Below are positions 56,131 to 64,000 of a DNA stretch of 64,000 nt, piece after piece. Source of the stretch: Clavibacter nebraskensis NCPPB 2581 (GTDB taxonomy: Bacteria > Actinomycetota > Actinomycetes > Actinomycetales > Microbacteriaceae); NCBI RefSeq assembly GCF_000355695.1, contig NC_020891.1:1302001-1366000 (forward strand), in the 5' to 3' direction. The notes beneath the pieces were generated by a model, which was given only the letters and a program-made list of their open reading frames with translations, was not told where the DNA came from and searched no databases. The translations under genes were made by a program, and so were the position numbers. The stretch's first letter is position 1. Each line of letters starts with the position of its first letter.

Positions 56131-57501
56131 ATGAACTCACTAGTCAGCGACGCCAAGAAGGCGGGGGAGCGGGTGGGCCTCCTGTCCGACTCCATCGTGA
56201 TCAACGGCGGCATCCCGCTGCGCGGTCGCATCGAGGTGCGCGGGGCCAAGAACCTGGCCACGAAGGCCATGGTCGCCTCGCTCCTCGGCGAGAGCCCCAG
56301 CCTCCTGCGCTCGGTGCCCGACATCAGCGACGTCCGCGTCGTCTCCGGCCTCCTCGAGGTGCACGGCGTCACGCTCCGCAAGGGCGAGCAGGAGGGCGAC
56401 CTCATCCTCGACCCCAAGGACGTCGAGAGCGCCCACATGGCGGACATCGACGCGCACGCGGGCAGCTCTCGGATCCCGATCCTGTTCTGCGGTCCGCTCC
56501 TGCACCGGCTCGGCGAGGCGTTCATCCCCGACCTCGGCGGCTGCCGCATCGGCGACCGCCCCATCGACTTCCACCTCGATGCGCTGCGCGCCTTCGGCGC
56601 CGTCGTCGAGAAGCTCCCGAGCGGCATCCGCCTCACGGCTCCGAACGGCCTGAAGGGCGCGAACGTCGAGCTGCCCTACCCGAGCGTCGGCGCGACCGAG
56701 CAGGTGCTGCTCACGGGCGTGCGCGCCAAGGGCATCACGGAGCTGAAGAACGCGGCCATCGAGCCCGAGATCATGGACCTCATCGCGATCCTGCAGAAGA
56801 TGGGCGCGATCATCTCCGTCGAGCCGAACCGCGTGATCCTCATCGAGGGCGTCGACCGCCTCGAGGGCTACACGCACCGCGCGCTCTTCGACCGCAACGA
56901 GGCCGCGAGCTGGGCCTCCGCCGCGCTCGCGACCGGCGGCGACATCTTCGTCGGCGGCGTGCGCCAGGCCGAGATGATGACGTTCCTCAACGTGTTCCGG
57001 AAGGTCGGCGGCGCCTTCGACATCGAGGAGGACGGCATCCGGTTCTACCACCCGGGCGGCGACCTCAAGCCCGTGGTCATCGAGACCGACGTGCACCCCG
57101 GCTTCATGACGGACTGGCAGCAGCCGCTCGTCGTGGCGCTCACGCAGGCGCCCGGCGTCTCGATCATCCACGAGACCGTGTACGAGAACCGCTTCGGGTT
57201 CACGGACGCGCTCAACGAGATGGGCGCCGACATCGTCGTGCACAAGGAGGGCCTCGAGGGCCACGAGCGCCGCGTGGCGCGTCGCGACTTCGAGCAGGCC
57301 GCGGTCATCACCGGGCCGACGCACCTGCACGGCGCGGACATCACCGTGCCCGACCTCCGCGGCGGGTTCAGCCACCTCATCGCCGCGCTCACGGCCGAGG
57401 GCCGGTCCACCGTCAGCAACGTCGGGATCATCTCGCGCGGCTACGAGGACTTCATCGGGAAGCTGCGCCAGCTGGGCGCGGACTTCTCGTACGAGGGATA
57501 G
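56131..57501 (+). CDS. murA: UDP-N-acetylglucosamine 1-carboxyvinyltransferase
   Basis: Adds enolpyruvate to UDP-GlcNAc, the first committed step of peptidoglycan synthesis. The 456 residues contain RGAKNLATKAMVASLLGESP and the active-site Cys in DLGGCRIGDRPIDFHLDAL, the fosfomycin target. SVGATEQVLLTGVRAKG and MTDWQQPLVVALTQAPG follow. The ATG lies directly after the leuD stop, with GGAG upstream. It is longer than many MurA (about 420) through a 25-residue N-terminal lead. Confidence 0.94.
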   Translation: MNSLVSDAKKAGERVGLLSDSIVINGGIPLRGRIEVRGAKNLATKAMVASLLGESPSLLRSVPDISDVRVVSGLLEVHGVTLRKGEQEGDLILDPKDVESAHMADIDAHAGSSRIPILFCGPLLHRLGEAFIPDLGGCRIGDRPIDFHLDALRAFGAVVEKLPSGIRLTAPNGLKGANVELPYPSVGATEQVLLTGVRAKGITELKNAAIEPEIMDLIAILQKMGAIISVEPNRVILIEGVDRLEGYTHRALFDRNEAASWASAALATGGDIFVGGVRQAEMMTFLNVFRKVGGAFDIEEDGIRFYHPGGDLKPVVIETDVHPGFMTDWQQPLVVALTQAPGVSIIHETVYENRFGFTDALNEMGADIVVHKEGLEGHERRVARRDFEQAAVITGPTHLHGADITVPDLRGGFSHLIAALTAEGRSTVSNVGIISRGYEDFIGKLRQLGADFSYEG

Positions 57502-57625
57502 CCTCGCCGGCGGTGCCCGCGCCGCCCACGCCGACCGGGCGCGTCCACGAGGGACGCGCCCGGCCCTCCGTCGGGCGGATTACGGCGGGCGACCGACGAC
57601 GACCGCGACCCCGACCGGAGGATCC

Positions 57626-58363
57626 ATGGCGAACGAGAAGGCCCGACCGTCGATCTTCTGGGTGCTGGCCGCCCTCGTGCTGCCGGTGCTCAACACGGCC
57701 GTGCGGTTCGAGATCCGGAACCCCGAGCGCCTGCCGCGGACGGGTTCGTACGTGCTCGCGCCGAACCACTACAGCGAGATCGACCCCGTCGTGATGGGGG
57801 CCGTGGCGTGGAAGCTCGGGCGCCTGCCCCGCTTCCTCGCCAAGGCGTCGCTCTTCGACGTGCCGGTGGTGGGCTGGTTCCTCCGCCGCTCCGGCCAGAT
57901 CCCGGTGCAGCGCGACGGCGGTGTCCGCGGCGGCCAGGCGATCGAGGCCGCGTCGGATCTCGCGCACGACGGCCGCATCGTCGTCGTCTACCCCGAGGGG
58001 ACGCTCACGCGCGACCCCGACCTCTGGCCCATGCGCGGCAAGACCGGCGCCGTGCGCCTCGCCCTGCAGGCCGGGATCCCCGTGATCCCCGCCGCCCACT
58101 GGGGCACGCAGCAGCTCATGGGCCGCTACTCGAAGCGCCTGCGGCTCTTCCCGCGGAAGACGATCCACGTCGTCATCGGCGAGCCCGTCGACCTCGACCG
58201 CTTCCGCGACCGGAGCCTCGACTCCGCGACCCTCACCGAGGCGACCGCCGTCGTCATGGCCGCCATCACGCAGCTCGTGGAGGAGCTGCGCGGCGAGACC
58301 GCCCCGACCGAGCGGTGGGATCCCCGCTCGAAGAACCAGAAGGAGACCGGCCGTTTTGATTGA
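57626..58363 (+). CDS. plsC: 1-acylglycerol-3-phosphate acyltransferase
   Basis: Adds the second acyl chain in phospholipid synthesis at the membrane. The 245 residues have the HX4D motif in APNHYSEIDPVVMG and the block FLRRSGQIPVQRD. The glycerol-phosphate site is VYPEGTLTRDPDLWPM. One hydrophobic stretch near the N-terminus anchors it. The ATG has GGAGGATCC as SD. It precedes gpsA, which makes its backbone substrate's precursor, and overlaps that start by 8 nt. Confidence 0.93.
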   Translation: MANEKARPSIFWVLAALVLPVLNTAVRFEIRNPERLPRTGSYVLAPNHYSEIDPVVMGAVAWKLGRLPRFLAKASLFDVPVVGWFLRRSGQIPVQRDGGVRGGQAIEAASDLAHDGRIVVVYPEGTLTRDPDLWPMRGKTGAVRLALQAGIPVIPAAHWGTQQLMGRYSKRLRLFPRKTIHVVIGEPVDLDRFRDRSLDSATLTEATAVVMAAITQLVEELRGETAPTERWDPRSKNQKETGRFD

Positions 58364-59426
58364 CGCGACCGCGCGCCCGACCCCCGCACCCGCCGCATCG
58401 GCGCCCGACCCGAGCGCAGGGGAGCGGCGTCGCATCGTCGTCCTCGGCGCCGGCAGCTGGGGCACCACGTTCGCGAAGGTGATGGCCGACGGCGGGAACG
58501 ACGTCGTCATGTGGGCCCGACGACCGGAGCTCGCCCAGGAGATCACCGAGGCCAAGCGCAACAGCGACTACCTGCCGGGGATCAACCTGCCGCAGCGGCT
58601 CACGGCCGACCCGTCGCTCGAGCGCGTCCTCGCCGGCGCAACCGACGTGTTCGTCTCGGTGCCCAGCCAGACGCTGCGCGCCAACCTCGAGGCCGCGCGC
58701 GACCTCATCCCGTCCGACGCCGTGGTCGTCAGCCTGATGAAGGGCGTGGAGAAGGGAACCGGCCTCCGCATGAGCGAGGTGATCCAGGAGGTGCTCGGCA
58801 TCGCCCCGGAGCGCATCGCCGTGGCGTCGGGTCCGAACCTCGCGCTCGAGATCGCTCGCGAGCAGCCCACGGCCGTCGTGGTGTCGTCCGCGGACCAGGC
58901 GACGGCCGAGCGCGTGGCGAAGATCGCCCGCAGCCCCTACTTCCGCTCGTTCGTGAACACCGACGTGATCGGCACCGAGTTCGGCGGCGTGCTCAAGAAC
59001 CTCATCTCCGTCGCGGTGGGCATCGTCGACGGCGTCGGCTACGGCGAGAACACGAAGGCGTCGATCATCACGCGCGGCCTCGCCGAGATGACCGCGTTCT
59101 CTGTGGCCTACGGCGCCCGCGCGGAGACGCTCGCGGGGCTCGCGGGGTTGGGCGACCTCATCGCCACGTGCGAGTCGTCGCTGTCGCGCAACAACACCGC
59201 GGGCCGCCTGCTCGGCCAGGGCTACAGCTTCACCGACGTCGTGAAGAGCATGCAGCAGACGGCCGAGGGGCTCTCCTCCGTCGCGCCCGTGCTCGAGCTC
59301 GCCCGTCAGCGCGGCGTGCTCATGCCGATCGTCGAGCAGGTGTCGCAGGTGCTGGCGGGCACGCTGTCGCCGCGCGACATTGCCCCGCACCTGACCACCG
59401 ACGACGACACGCCCCAGGGGGAGTGA
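58356..59426 (+). CDS. gpsA: Glycerol-3-phosphate dehydrogenase [NAD(P)+]
   Basis: Reduces dihydroxyacetone phosphate to sn-glycerol 3-phosphate for lipids. The 356 residues begin with a 28-residue Pro/Ala-rich lead, then the dinucleotide fold RRIVVLGAGSWGTTFAKVMA. The catalytic Lys is in EFGGVLKNLISVAVGIVDG, followed by GLAGLGDLIATCESSLSRN. The start is a TTG at 58356 with AAGGAG 10 nt upstream. It overlaps plsC by 8 nt, and ddl starts 2 nt after its stop. Confidence 0.95.
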   Translation: MIDATARPTPAPAASAPDPSAGERRRIVVLGAGSWGTTFAKVMADGGNDVVMWARRPELAQEITEAKRNSDYLPGINLPQRLTADPSLERVLAGATDVFVSVPSQTLRANLEAARDLIPSDAVVVSLMKGVEKGTGLRMSEVIQEVLGIAPERIAVASGPNLALEIAREQPTAVVVSSADQATAERVAKIARSPYFRSFVNTDVIGTEFGGVLKNLISVAVGIVDGVGYGENTKASIITRGLAEMTAFSVAYGARAETLAGLAGLGDLIATCESSLSRNNTAGRLLGQGYSFTDVVKSMQQTAEGLSSVAPVLELARQRGVLMPIVEQVSQVLAGTLSPRDIAPHLTTDDDTPQGE

Positions 59427-59428
59427 CC

Positions 59429-60538
59429 ATGACCGCACGGATCCGCGTGGTGCTGCTCTTCGGCGGCACCTCCAGCGAGCACTCCATCAGCTGCGCGACC
59501 GCGAGCGGCGTGCTCGGCGCCATCGACCGGGAGCGGTTCGAGGTGATCCCGGTGGGCATCACGCCGGCCGGGGCCTTCACGCTCCAGGAGGACGACGCCT
59601 CCGCCCTCGCCCTCGACGCCGACGCGCTGCCCCAGGTGGCCGACAACGGCACGCGCGTGCGCTGGCCCGAGGACGCGGGCAGCCGCCAGCTCACGGTGCG
59701 CGACGCGGACGGCACCGAGCGGTCGCTCGGCCGGGTGGACCTCGTCTTCCCGATCCTGCACGGCACGCAGGGCGAGGACGGGACCGTGCAGGGCATGCTC
59801 GAGCTCGTCGGCCTGCCCTACGTCGGATCCGGCGTGCTCGCCTCCGCGCTCGGCATGGACAAGCACTACGCGAAGACCGTCCTGAGCGCCGCGGGCATCG
59901 CGGTCGCGCCGTGGGTCACGGTCTCGCGCCACGAGTGGGCCGCCGACCCCGCTGGCGTCCGGGAGCGGGCGGCCGCGCTGGGGCTGCCGGCGTTCGTGAA
60001 GCCGGCCCGCGCCGGATCCAGCGTGGGCGTGAGCCGCGTCGCCGAGTCCGACGAGCTCGACGCCGCCCTCGAGGTCGCCTTCCGAGAGGACGACCGCGTG
60101 CTCGTCGAGTCGGGCCTCGTCGGCCGTGAGGTCGAGTGCGCGATCCTCGACGAGGGCCCGGGCCGCGAGCCCAGCGCCTCCGTCGCGGGCGAGATCGTGG
60201 TGTCCGGCCGCGACTTCTACGACTTCGACGCGAAGTACCTCGGCGCGGACGGCATCGACCTGGTGTGCCCGGCCGACGTCACCGACGCCGAGCTCGCGCG
60301 GCTGCGGGAGCTGTCGATCCGCGCGTTCCGCGCCGTCGACGGCCGGGGGCTCGCGCGCGTGGACTTCTTCCTCACCTCCGACGGCTTCGTGCTCAACGAG
60401 ATCAACACGATGCCGGGCTTCACGCCCATCTCGATGTTCCCCGCGTGCTGGGAGGCGTCCGGCCTCGCGTACCCGGACCTCATCTCGCGCCTGCTGGACG
60501 TGGCGCTCGCGTGGGAGGCGGATGGCGCCCGCGACTGA
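59429..60538 (+). CDS. ddl: D-alanine--D-alanine ligase
   Basis: Makes the D-Ala-D-Ala dipeptide for peptidoglycan with ATP. The 369 residues show VVLLFGGTSSEHSISC at the N-terminus, FPILHGTQGEDGTVQG, and KPARAGSSVGVSRV in the ATP-grasp domain. The catalytic end is EINTMPGFTPISMFP. ATG 59429 follows the gpsA stop by 2 nt, with GGGGGAG as SD. The same operon holds murA. Confidence 0.96.
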   Translation: MTARIRVVLLFGGTSSEHSISCATASGVLGAIDRERFEVIPVGITPAGAFTLQEDDASALALDADALPQVADNGTRVRWPEDAGSRQLTVRDADGTERSLGRVDLVFPILHGTQGEDGTVQGMLELVGLPYVGSGVLASALGMDKHYAKTVLSAAGIAVAPWVTVSRHEWAADPAGVRERAAALGLPAFVKPARAGSSVGVSRVAESDELDAALEVAFREDDRVLVESGLVGREVECAILDEGPGREPSASVAGEIVVSGRDFYDFDAKYLGADGIDLVCPADVTDAELARLRELSIRAFRAVDGRGLARVDFFLTSDGFVLNEINTMPGFTPISMFPACWEASGLAYPDLISRLLDVALAWEADGARD

Positions 60539-60564
60539 CCCCGGTCGTCGCGGGGCGATGAGCC

Positions 60565-60570
60565 TAGGCT
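60565..60570 (+). promoter_or_regulatory. -10 element TAGGCT of the GT2 gene (leaderless)
   Basis: TAGGCT ends 7 nt before ATG 60578, only 26 nt after the ddl stop, so this gene has its own promoter. Confidence 0.5.
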
Positions 60571-60577
60571 CGGGCGC

Positions 60578-61564
60578 ATGCTCGTAGGACGATCCGTCGC
60601 CCGGCCCCGCCTCCACCCCGACGCCCGACCCGGCCGGATCCTGCGGCTCGGGGACCGGTCGTCGTCACCGCGTCCGGGGGCGGCCACGTGTCCGGCGACG
60701 CCAGCGCGCCCCACCGTCTCCGTCGTGATCCCCGTGCGCGACGACGCGGGGCACCTGCGCGCGTGCCTCCGGGCCCTCACGGGGCAGACCGTCGCGCCTG
60801 ACGAGGTCGTCGTGGTCGACAACGCGTCCCGCGACGACAGCGCGGACGTGGCGCGCGAGGCGGGCGCACGCGTCGTGCACGAGCCCGTGCTGGGGATCCC
60901 CGCGGCCGCGTCCGCCGGCTACGACGCCGCGCGCTCGGAGGTCATCGCCCGGCTCGACGCCGACTGTGTACCGCCCGCCGACTGGATCGAGCGGCTCGGC
61001 GACGTGCTCGCCGCCCGTCCCGACGTCGCCGCCGTCACGGGCGCCGCGCGGTTCCTCGACGGGCCACGAGCGCTCCGCGGGGTCGCGGTGGTCGCCTACC
61101 TCGGCGCGTACTTCGCGTCCGTGACGCTCGCGCTCGGGCACCCGCCGCTGTTCGGATCCAACTTCGCGCTCCGCCGCGACGTCTGGCTCGCCGTCCGCGC
61201 CGAGGTGCACCGCGAGGGCACGCACCTGCACGACGACATCGACCTGTCCGTGCACCTGGGCCCCGAGCACCGCATCGTGCTCGACCCGCACCTCGGCATG
61301 GGGATCAGCATGCGGCCGCTCACCCGGCCGTCGACCCTGCCGCTCCGGATGAGCCGCGGCATGGCGTCGCTGACCGTGCACTGGCCGCGCGAGCTGCCGT
61401 GGCTGCGCTGGTGGCGGACGGGTGCGCGGGTGCTCGACGAGCGCGGCGCACGGCGGCCGTCCGGACCCGCACGCGGCCGCGTCGGGGGCACGGGACCCGC
61501 GCCGACCGGGTCGCTCCCGGTCAGCTCCCCGGAGGCGGCGCGTCCCCGAGGTCCTGCGCGCTGA
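60578..61564 (+). CDS. Family 2 glycosyltransferase
   Basis: A 328-residue GT-A enzyme. After a 45-residue Arg/Pro-rich lead comes VSVVIPVRDDAGHLRACLRAL and the nucleotide block VVVDNASRDDSADVAREAGA. The DxD site is ARLDADCVPPADW and GSNFALRRDVWLAV follows. There is a possible TM helix at VAVVAYLGAYFASVTLAL. The C-terminal 40 residues are disordered and overlap the convergent DUF3515 gene by 44 nt. Sugar and acceptor are unknown. It sits as an insert within an otherwise standard ddl-thiL neighbourhood. Confidence 0.86.
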   Translation: MLVGRSVARPRLHPDARPGRILRLGDRSSSPRPGAATCPATPARPTVSVVIPVRDDAGHLRACLRALTGQTVAPDEVVVVDNASRDDSADVAREAGARVVHEPVLGIPAAASAGYDAARSEVIARLDADCVPPADWIERLGDVLAARPDVAAVTGAARFLDGPRALRGVAVVAYLGAYFASVTLALGHPPLFGSNFALRRDVWLAVRAEVHREGTHLHDDIDLSVHLGPEHRIVLDPHLGMGISMRPLTRPSTLPLRMSRGMASLTVHWPRELPWLRWWRTGARVLDERGARRPSGPARGRVGGTGPAPTGSLPVSSPEAARPRGPAR

Positions 61565-62033
61565 CGCACTTCGCGGTCTGCGGGATGACCGCGACGACGC
61601 CGCTGAGGTCGGTGAGCGCGGTGTAGCTGGCCTGCGTGGAGTCGATGACGACCTCGACGGCGGGCGTGCGGCCGTAGGTCGTGTAGCGGATGTCGGGGGC
61701 GCGGGAGTCGTCCTCGACCCAGTCGACGTCGTCGTAGCTGATGCACGCGTCCGTCGTCGGGCCGGGCGTCGCCACGCCGCAGCGGAGGATCACGGTGCTC
61801 TGCGGGTCACCCCAGGCGCCCGTGCCCTGCGCGTCGGTCTCGCGGAGCGGCGCGGTGCCGAGCGTCGCCGGCAGGTGGACGACCACGTCGGCGCACAGCG
61901 GATCGGTCGCGCCGGGTGCCGCCTCGAGGGAGACCGTGGGGGCGCAGCCGGCGACGGCGAGGGCGATGCCGCACGCGGCGGCCGCGGCGGCGACGGGGCG
62001 CAGCAGGGCGCGGGCGGGGCGGCGGGGAGTCAT
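61521..62033 (-). CDS. DUF3515 family lipoprotein
   Basis: A 170-residue exported protein with a basic N-terminus, Ala-rich core and a lipobox ending VAGC (Cys about residue 29). The mature part has PLCADVVVHLPATLG and VILRCGV, with paired cysteines, as in actinobacterial DUF3515 proteins, which are commonly found beside ddl and thiL. Function unknown. ATG 62033 follows TAGCCT by 7 nt; this box overlaps the thiL -10 on the other strand. Confidence 0.86.
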   Translation of the reverse strand: MTPRRPARALLRPVAAAAAACGIALAVAGCAPTVSLEAAPGATDPLCADVVVHLPATLGTAPLRETDAQGTGAWGDPQSTVILRCGVATPGPTTDACISYDDVDWVEDDSRAPDIRYTTYGRTPAVEVVIDSTQASYTALTDLSGVVAVIPQTAKCVSAQDLGDAPPPGS

Positions 62034-62040
62034 CGCGATC

Positions 62041-62050
62041 AGGCTACCGT
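62041..62050. promoter_or_regulatory. Overlapping divergent -10 elements of the DUF3515 gene and thiL
   Basis: TAGCCT on the minus strand (62041-62046) and TACCGT on the plus strand (62045-62050) share the TA at 62045-62046. Each ends 7 nt before its own start codon, so both genes would be leaderless and only one polymerase can occupy the site at a time. Confidence 0.55.
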
Positions 62051-62057
62051 GGCAGTC

Positions 62058-63143
62058 GTGACGACTCCTGGGACGCCCTCCGACCGCGACACGGCCACCC
62101 TCGGGAGCGCGGGGGAGCTCGCGACCCTGGCGCGGATCCTGCCCCATCTGCCCGCCGCGGACGACGCCGAGGTGGGCCCGGGCGACGACTGCGCGGTCGT
62201 GCGGGCGCCCGACGGCCGCTTCGTCATCACGACGGACATGATGATCGAGGGCCCCGACTTCCGCCTGGCCTGGTCGACGCCCCACGACCTCGGGCGCCGG
62301 GCGGCGACCTCGAACCTCGCGGACGTGGCCGCCATGGGCGCCCGGCCGACCGCGCTCCTCGTCGCCATCGCGGCCCCGGCGGGCACGCCGGTCGCCGACC
62401 TCGAGGCCCTCGCCGACGGGCTCCGGGAGGGCTGCAGCCTGCAGGCACCGGGATGCGGGGTCGTCGGCGGCGACCTGTCCGTCTCGGACGCGCTGGTGAT
62501 CACGGTCACGGCCACGGGCGACCTCGAGGGGCGCGACCCCGTGCTGCGCTCGGGCGCGCGCCCCGGCGACGTGATCGCGGTGGCCGGCGCGCTCGGCGTG
62601 GCCGCGGCCGGCGTCCGCCTCCTCTTCGACCTCGCCAGGAGCACGGCACCGGGCGGCGACCTCGTCCCCGACGCGGTGCTCGCCCGGGCGCTGCGGGCGT
62701 CCCACCCCGCCGCGGTCGAGGCGCAGCTGGCGCCGGTCGCGCCGCTCACCGCCGGGGTCGACGCGGCGCGTGCCGGCGCGACCGCGATGCTCGACGTCTC
62801 CGACGGCCTCCTCCTCGACCTCGGCCGCATGGCCCGCGCGAGCGGCGTCGGCATCGACCTCGCATCCGCCGACCTCGCCGACGACGCCCGCCGGGTCGCC
62901 GCCGCGCACCCGTCGCTGCCGCCCGCGGCCCTCGACCTCGTGCTCACCGGGGGAGAGGACCACGCGCTCGTCGCGGCGTTCCCGGCGGGCGCGTCGCTGC
63001 CGGAGCCGTTCCGCGCGATCGGCGTGGTCGCGGCCGCCGGGCCCGACGGTCCGGCCGTGACGGTCGACGGCGCGGCGTACGAGGGGCCGCGCACGCCGCT
63101 CGGCGGCTGGGATCCCTACGCCGACTGGGACGGGGCGCGCTAG
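62058..63143 (+). CDS. thiL: Thiamine-monophosphate kinase
   Basis: Makes thiamine diphosphate from the monophosphate, using ATP. The 361 residues have VGPGDDCAVV, VITTDMMIEG and RRAATSNLADVAAMGARP, typical of ThiL. VVGGDLSVSD, MLDVSDGLLLDLGRMA and TGGEDHALVAAFP follow. Leaderless GTG after TACCGT by 7 nt. Convergent with rsmD, the stops overlapping by 4 nt. Confidence 0.95.
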   Translation: MTTPGTPSDRDTATLGSAGELATLARILPHLPAADDAEVGPGDDCAVVRAPDGRFVITTDMMIEGPDFRLAWSTPHDLGRRAATSNLADVAAMGARPTALLVAIAAPAGTPVADLEALADGLREGCSLQAPGCGVVGGDLSVSDALVITVTATGDLEGRDPVLRSGARPGDVIAVAGALGVAAAGVRLLFDLARSTAPGGDLVPDAVLARALRASHPAAVEAQLAPVAPLTAGVDAARAGATAMLDVSDGLLLDLGRMARASGVGIDLASADLADDARRVAAAHPSLPPAALDLVLTGGEDHALVAAFPAGASLPEPFRAIGVVAAAGPDGPAVTVDGAAYEGPRTPLGGWDPYADWDGAR

Positions 63144-63754
63144 GTCGCGGGCTCCTCCGCGTCGTCCAGCTGCTCCTCGTCGTCGGGCGATCCGGCGACC
63201 GCCCACCACACGACGGTGTCGCCGTACGCCTTCCGGCGGTCGAGCGCGATCCCCGCGGGCCACGTCGGCTCGGCCGAGCGCGCGCTGCGCTCCACCATCA
63301 CCACGGCCCCGTCGACGAGCCGCGTGACGAGCGCGGCCAGCTCCTCCGCCAGCTCGGCGTCGCCCACCTCGTACGGCGGATCCAGGAACGCGACGTCGTA
63401 GGTGCCGCGGTCGCCCGCGAGGAAGGCGCGCACGCTCTGGGCGGCCACCCGGATCCGCGGCTCGCCCCCCTTCGGCGCCGCGCGCTCGACGATGCCCGCG
63501 TTCGACCGGCAGACGGCGGCGGCCGGCACCGCGCGCTCCACGAGGACGACTTCGCGCGCGCCGCGGCTGGCGGCCTCGAGGCCGAGGGCCCCGGATCCGG
63601 CGTACAGGTCGAGGACGCGCGCGCCGTCGAGCGCGTCCCGGGCCTCGAGCCCGGAGAACAGGGCCTCGCGCACGCGGTCGCTCGTCGGGCGCGTGCCCGT
63701 CCGCGGGACGCGGAGGACGAGGGAGCCGGCGAACCCGGCGACGATGCGGGTCAC
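63140..63754 (-). CDS. rsmD: 16S rRNA (guanine-966-N2)-methyltransferase
   Basis: Methylates G966 of 16S rRNA with SAM. The 204 residues begin TRIVAGFAGSLVLRVP and TRPTSDRVREALFSGLEA. The SAM site is LDLYAGSGALGLEAASRGA and the catalytic block DVAFLDPPYE. GTG 63754 fits the family N-terminus; ATG 63826 is an in-frame alternative adding 24 residues. A TAGCGT box near 63815 (minus strand) could be the -10. The C-terminal tail is acidic. Confidence 0.93.
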   Translation of the reverse strand: MTRIVAGFAGSLVLRVPRTGTRPTSDRVREALFSGLEARDALDGARVLDLYAGSGALGLEAASRGAREVVLVERAVPAAAVCRSNAGIVERAAPKGGEPRIRVAAQSVRAFLAGDRGTYDVAFLDPPYEVGDAELAEELAALVTRLVDGAVVMVERSARSAEPTWPAGIALDRRKAYGDTVVWWAVAGSPDDEEQLDDAEEPAT

Positions 63755-63905
63755 GACGCGATCCCGGCGGGATGCGGGAGGGCGGCGTTCGGAGCGGGGT
63801 GCACGGGCGACCACGCTACCCGGCATGTCCGCCCCGGAGGCGGGGCGGACGCTCCCGGATCGCTGACGTATGCTGCCAAGACGCCCACGACGCTGGAGGA
63901 ACTCC

Positions 63906-64000
63906 GTGACGAGTCCCGAGTCCGAGTCCGTCCCCCTGAACGCCGGGTCGGGACAGCCGCCCGCCCGCATCCGCGCCGCCGCGCGTCAGGCCGACCGCAG
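63906..64000 (+). CDS. Start of an unidentified gene, cut by window edge
   Basis: A GTG with a strong SD (GGAGGA, 63895-63900) and a TATGCT box about 35 nt upstream opens a frame of 31 visible codons: Ser/Glu/Pro-rich, then ARIRAAARQADR. No family can be named from this much sequence. Confidence 0.6.
   Translation, partial: MTSPESESVPLNAGSGQPPARIRAAARQADR

Overview
The window is a high-GC (about 70% or more by eye) actinobacterial chromosome segment. A mycothiol-type sigma/anti-sigma pair, a Kgd-type 2-oxoglutarate enzyme, a GuaB1-type GMP reductase, FtsE with a long extension and a tmRNA tag ending in ALAA all point to Microbacteriaceae. From gene content and style I judge Clavibacter the most likely genus; this is an inference, not a database result. 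No phage, integrase, transposase or CRISPR array is visible. It reads as a core-genome region of about 57 genes, one tRNA and one tmRNA.

Layout. 1-9.2 kb: pncB (cut by the window edge), an iron-sulfur (6-4) photolyase, murI-rph-rdgB, a cation-efflux protein, a DedA protein, a frameshifted D-cysteine desulfhydrase/ACC deaminase-like gene, tRNA-Leu(UAG) and xylulokinase. 9.2-13.9 kb: a compact Tad/Flp pilus operon (ATPase, TadB, TadC, Flp pilin, two TadE-like proteins and a TadG-like protein). 13.9-20.1 kb: an MFS transporter, prfB, ftsE-ftsX, smpB and ssrA (tmRNA), closed by a strong terminator. 20.1-26 kb: an ABC importer of the ferric-iron type facing away from a 14-TM drug exporter. 25.8-30.9 kb: aroA-rsgA-hisN on the minus strand facing the sigH/sigR-rsrA pair, then a GNAT gene. 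30.9-41.8 kb: kgd, guaB1, two CNNM/CorC-type membrane proteins, an old yellow enzyme, nnrD and a YceI protein. 41.9-47.6 kb: a thiamine-binding-type protein, an MFS exporter, and a histidine kinase/membrane protein/response regulator operon with a second, paralogous regulator alongside. 47.7-53.9 kb: metY-metX, an SDR, a TetR regulator, a TerC protein and a PP2C phosphatase. 54-64 kb: leuC-leuD-murA-plsC-gpsA-ddl, a GT2 glycosyltransferase, a DUF3515 lipoprotein, thiL, rsmD and the start of one more gene.

Regulation is the most interesting layer. About 18 genes carry a TANNNT hexamer (often TAGGCT) ending only 6-10 nt before the start codon, which predicts leaderless mRNAs and helps choose starts. 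In one case the -10 box is made from the previous gene's TAG stop codon. In another, two divergent -10 boxes share a TA dinucleotide. Sites matching the SigH/SigR consensus (GGAATA, 16-17 nt, GTT) lie before sigH itself and before leuC, with a weaker one before the 14-TM exporter. The sigH locus looks built to make two isoforms from two promoters: a short leaderless form, and a 22-residue-longer form from the SigH-type promoter with a strong ribosome binding site. I found no wholly new multi-gene system.
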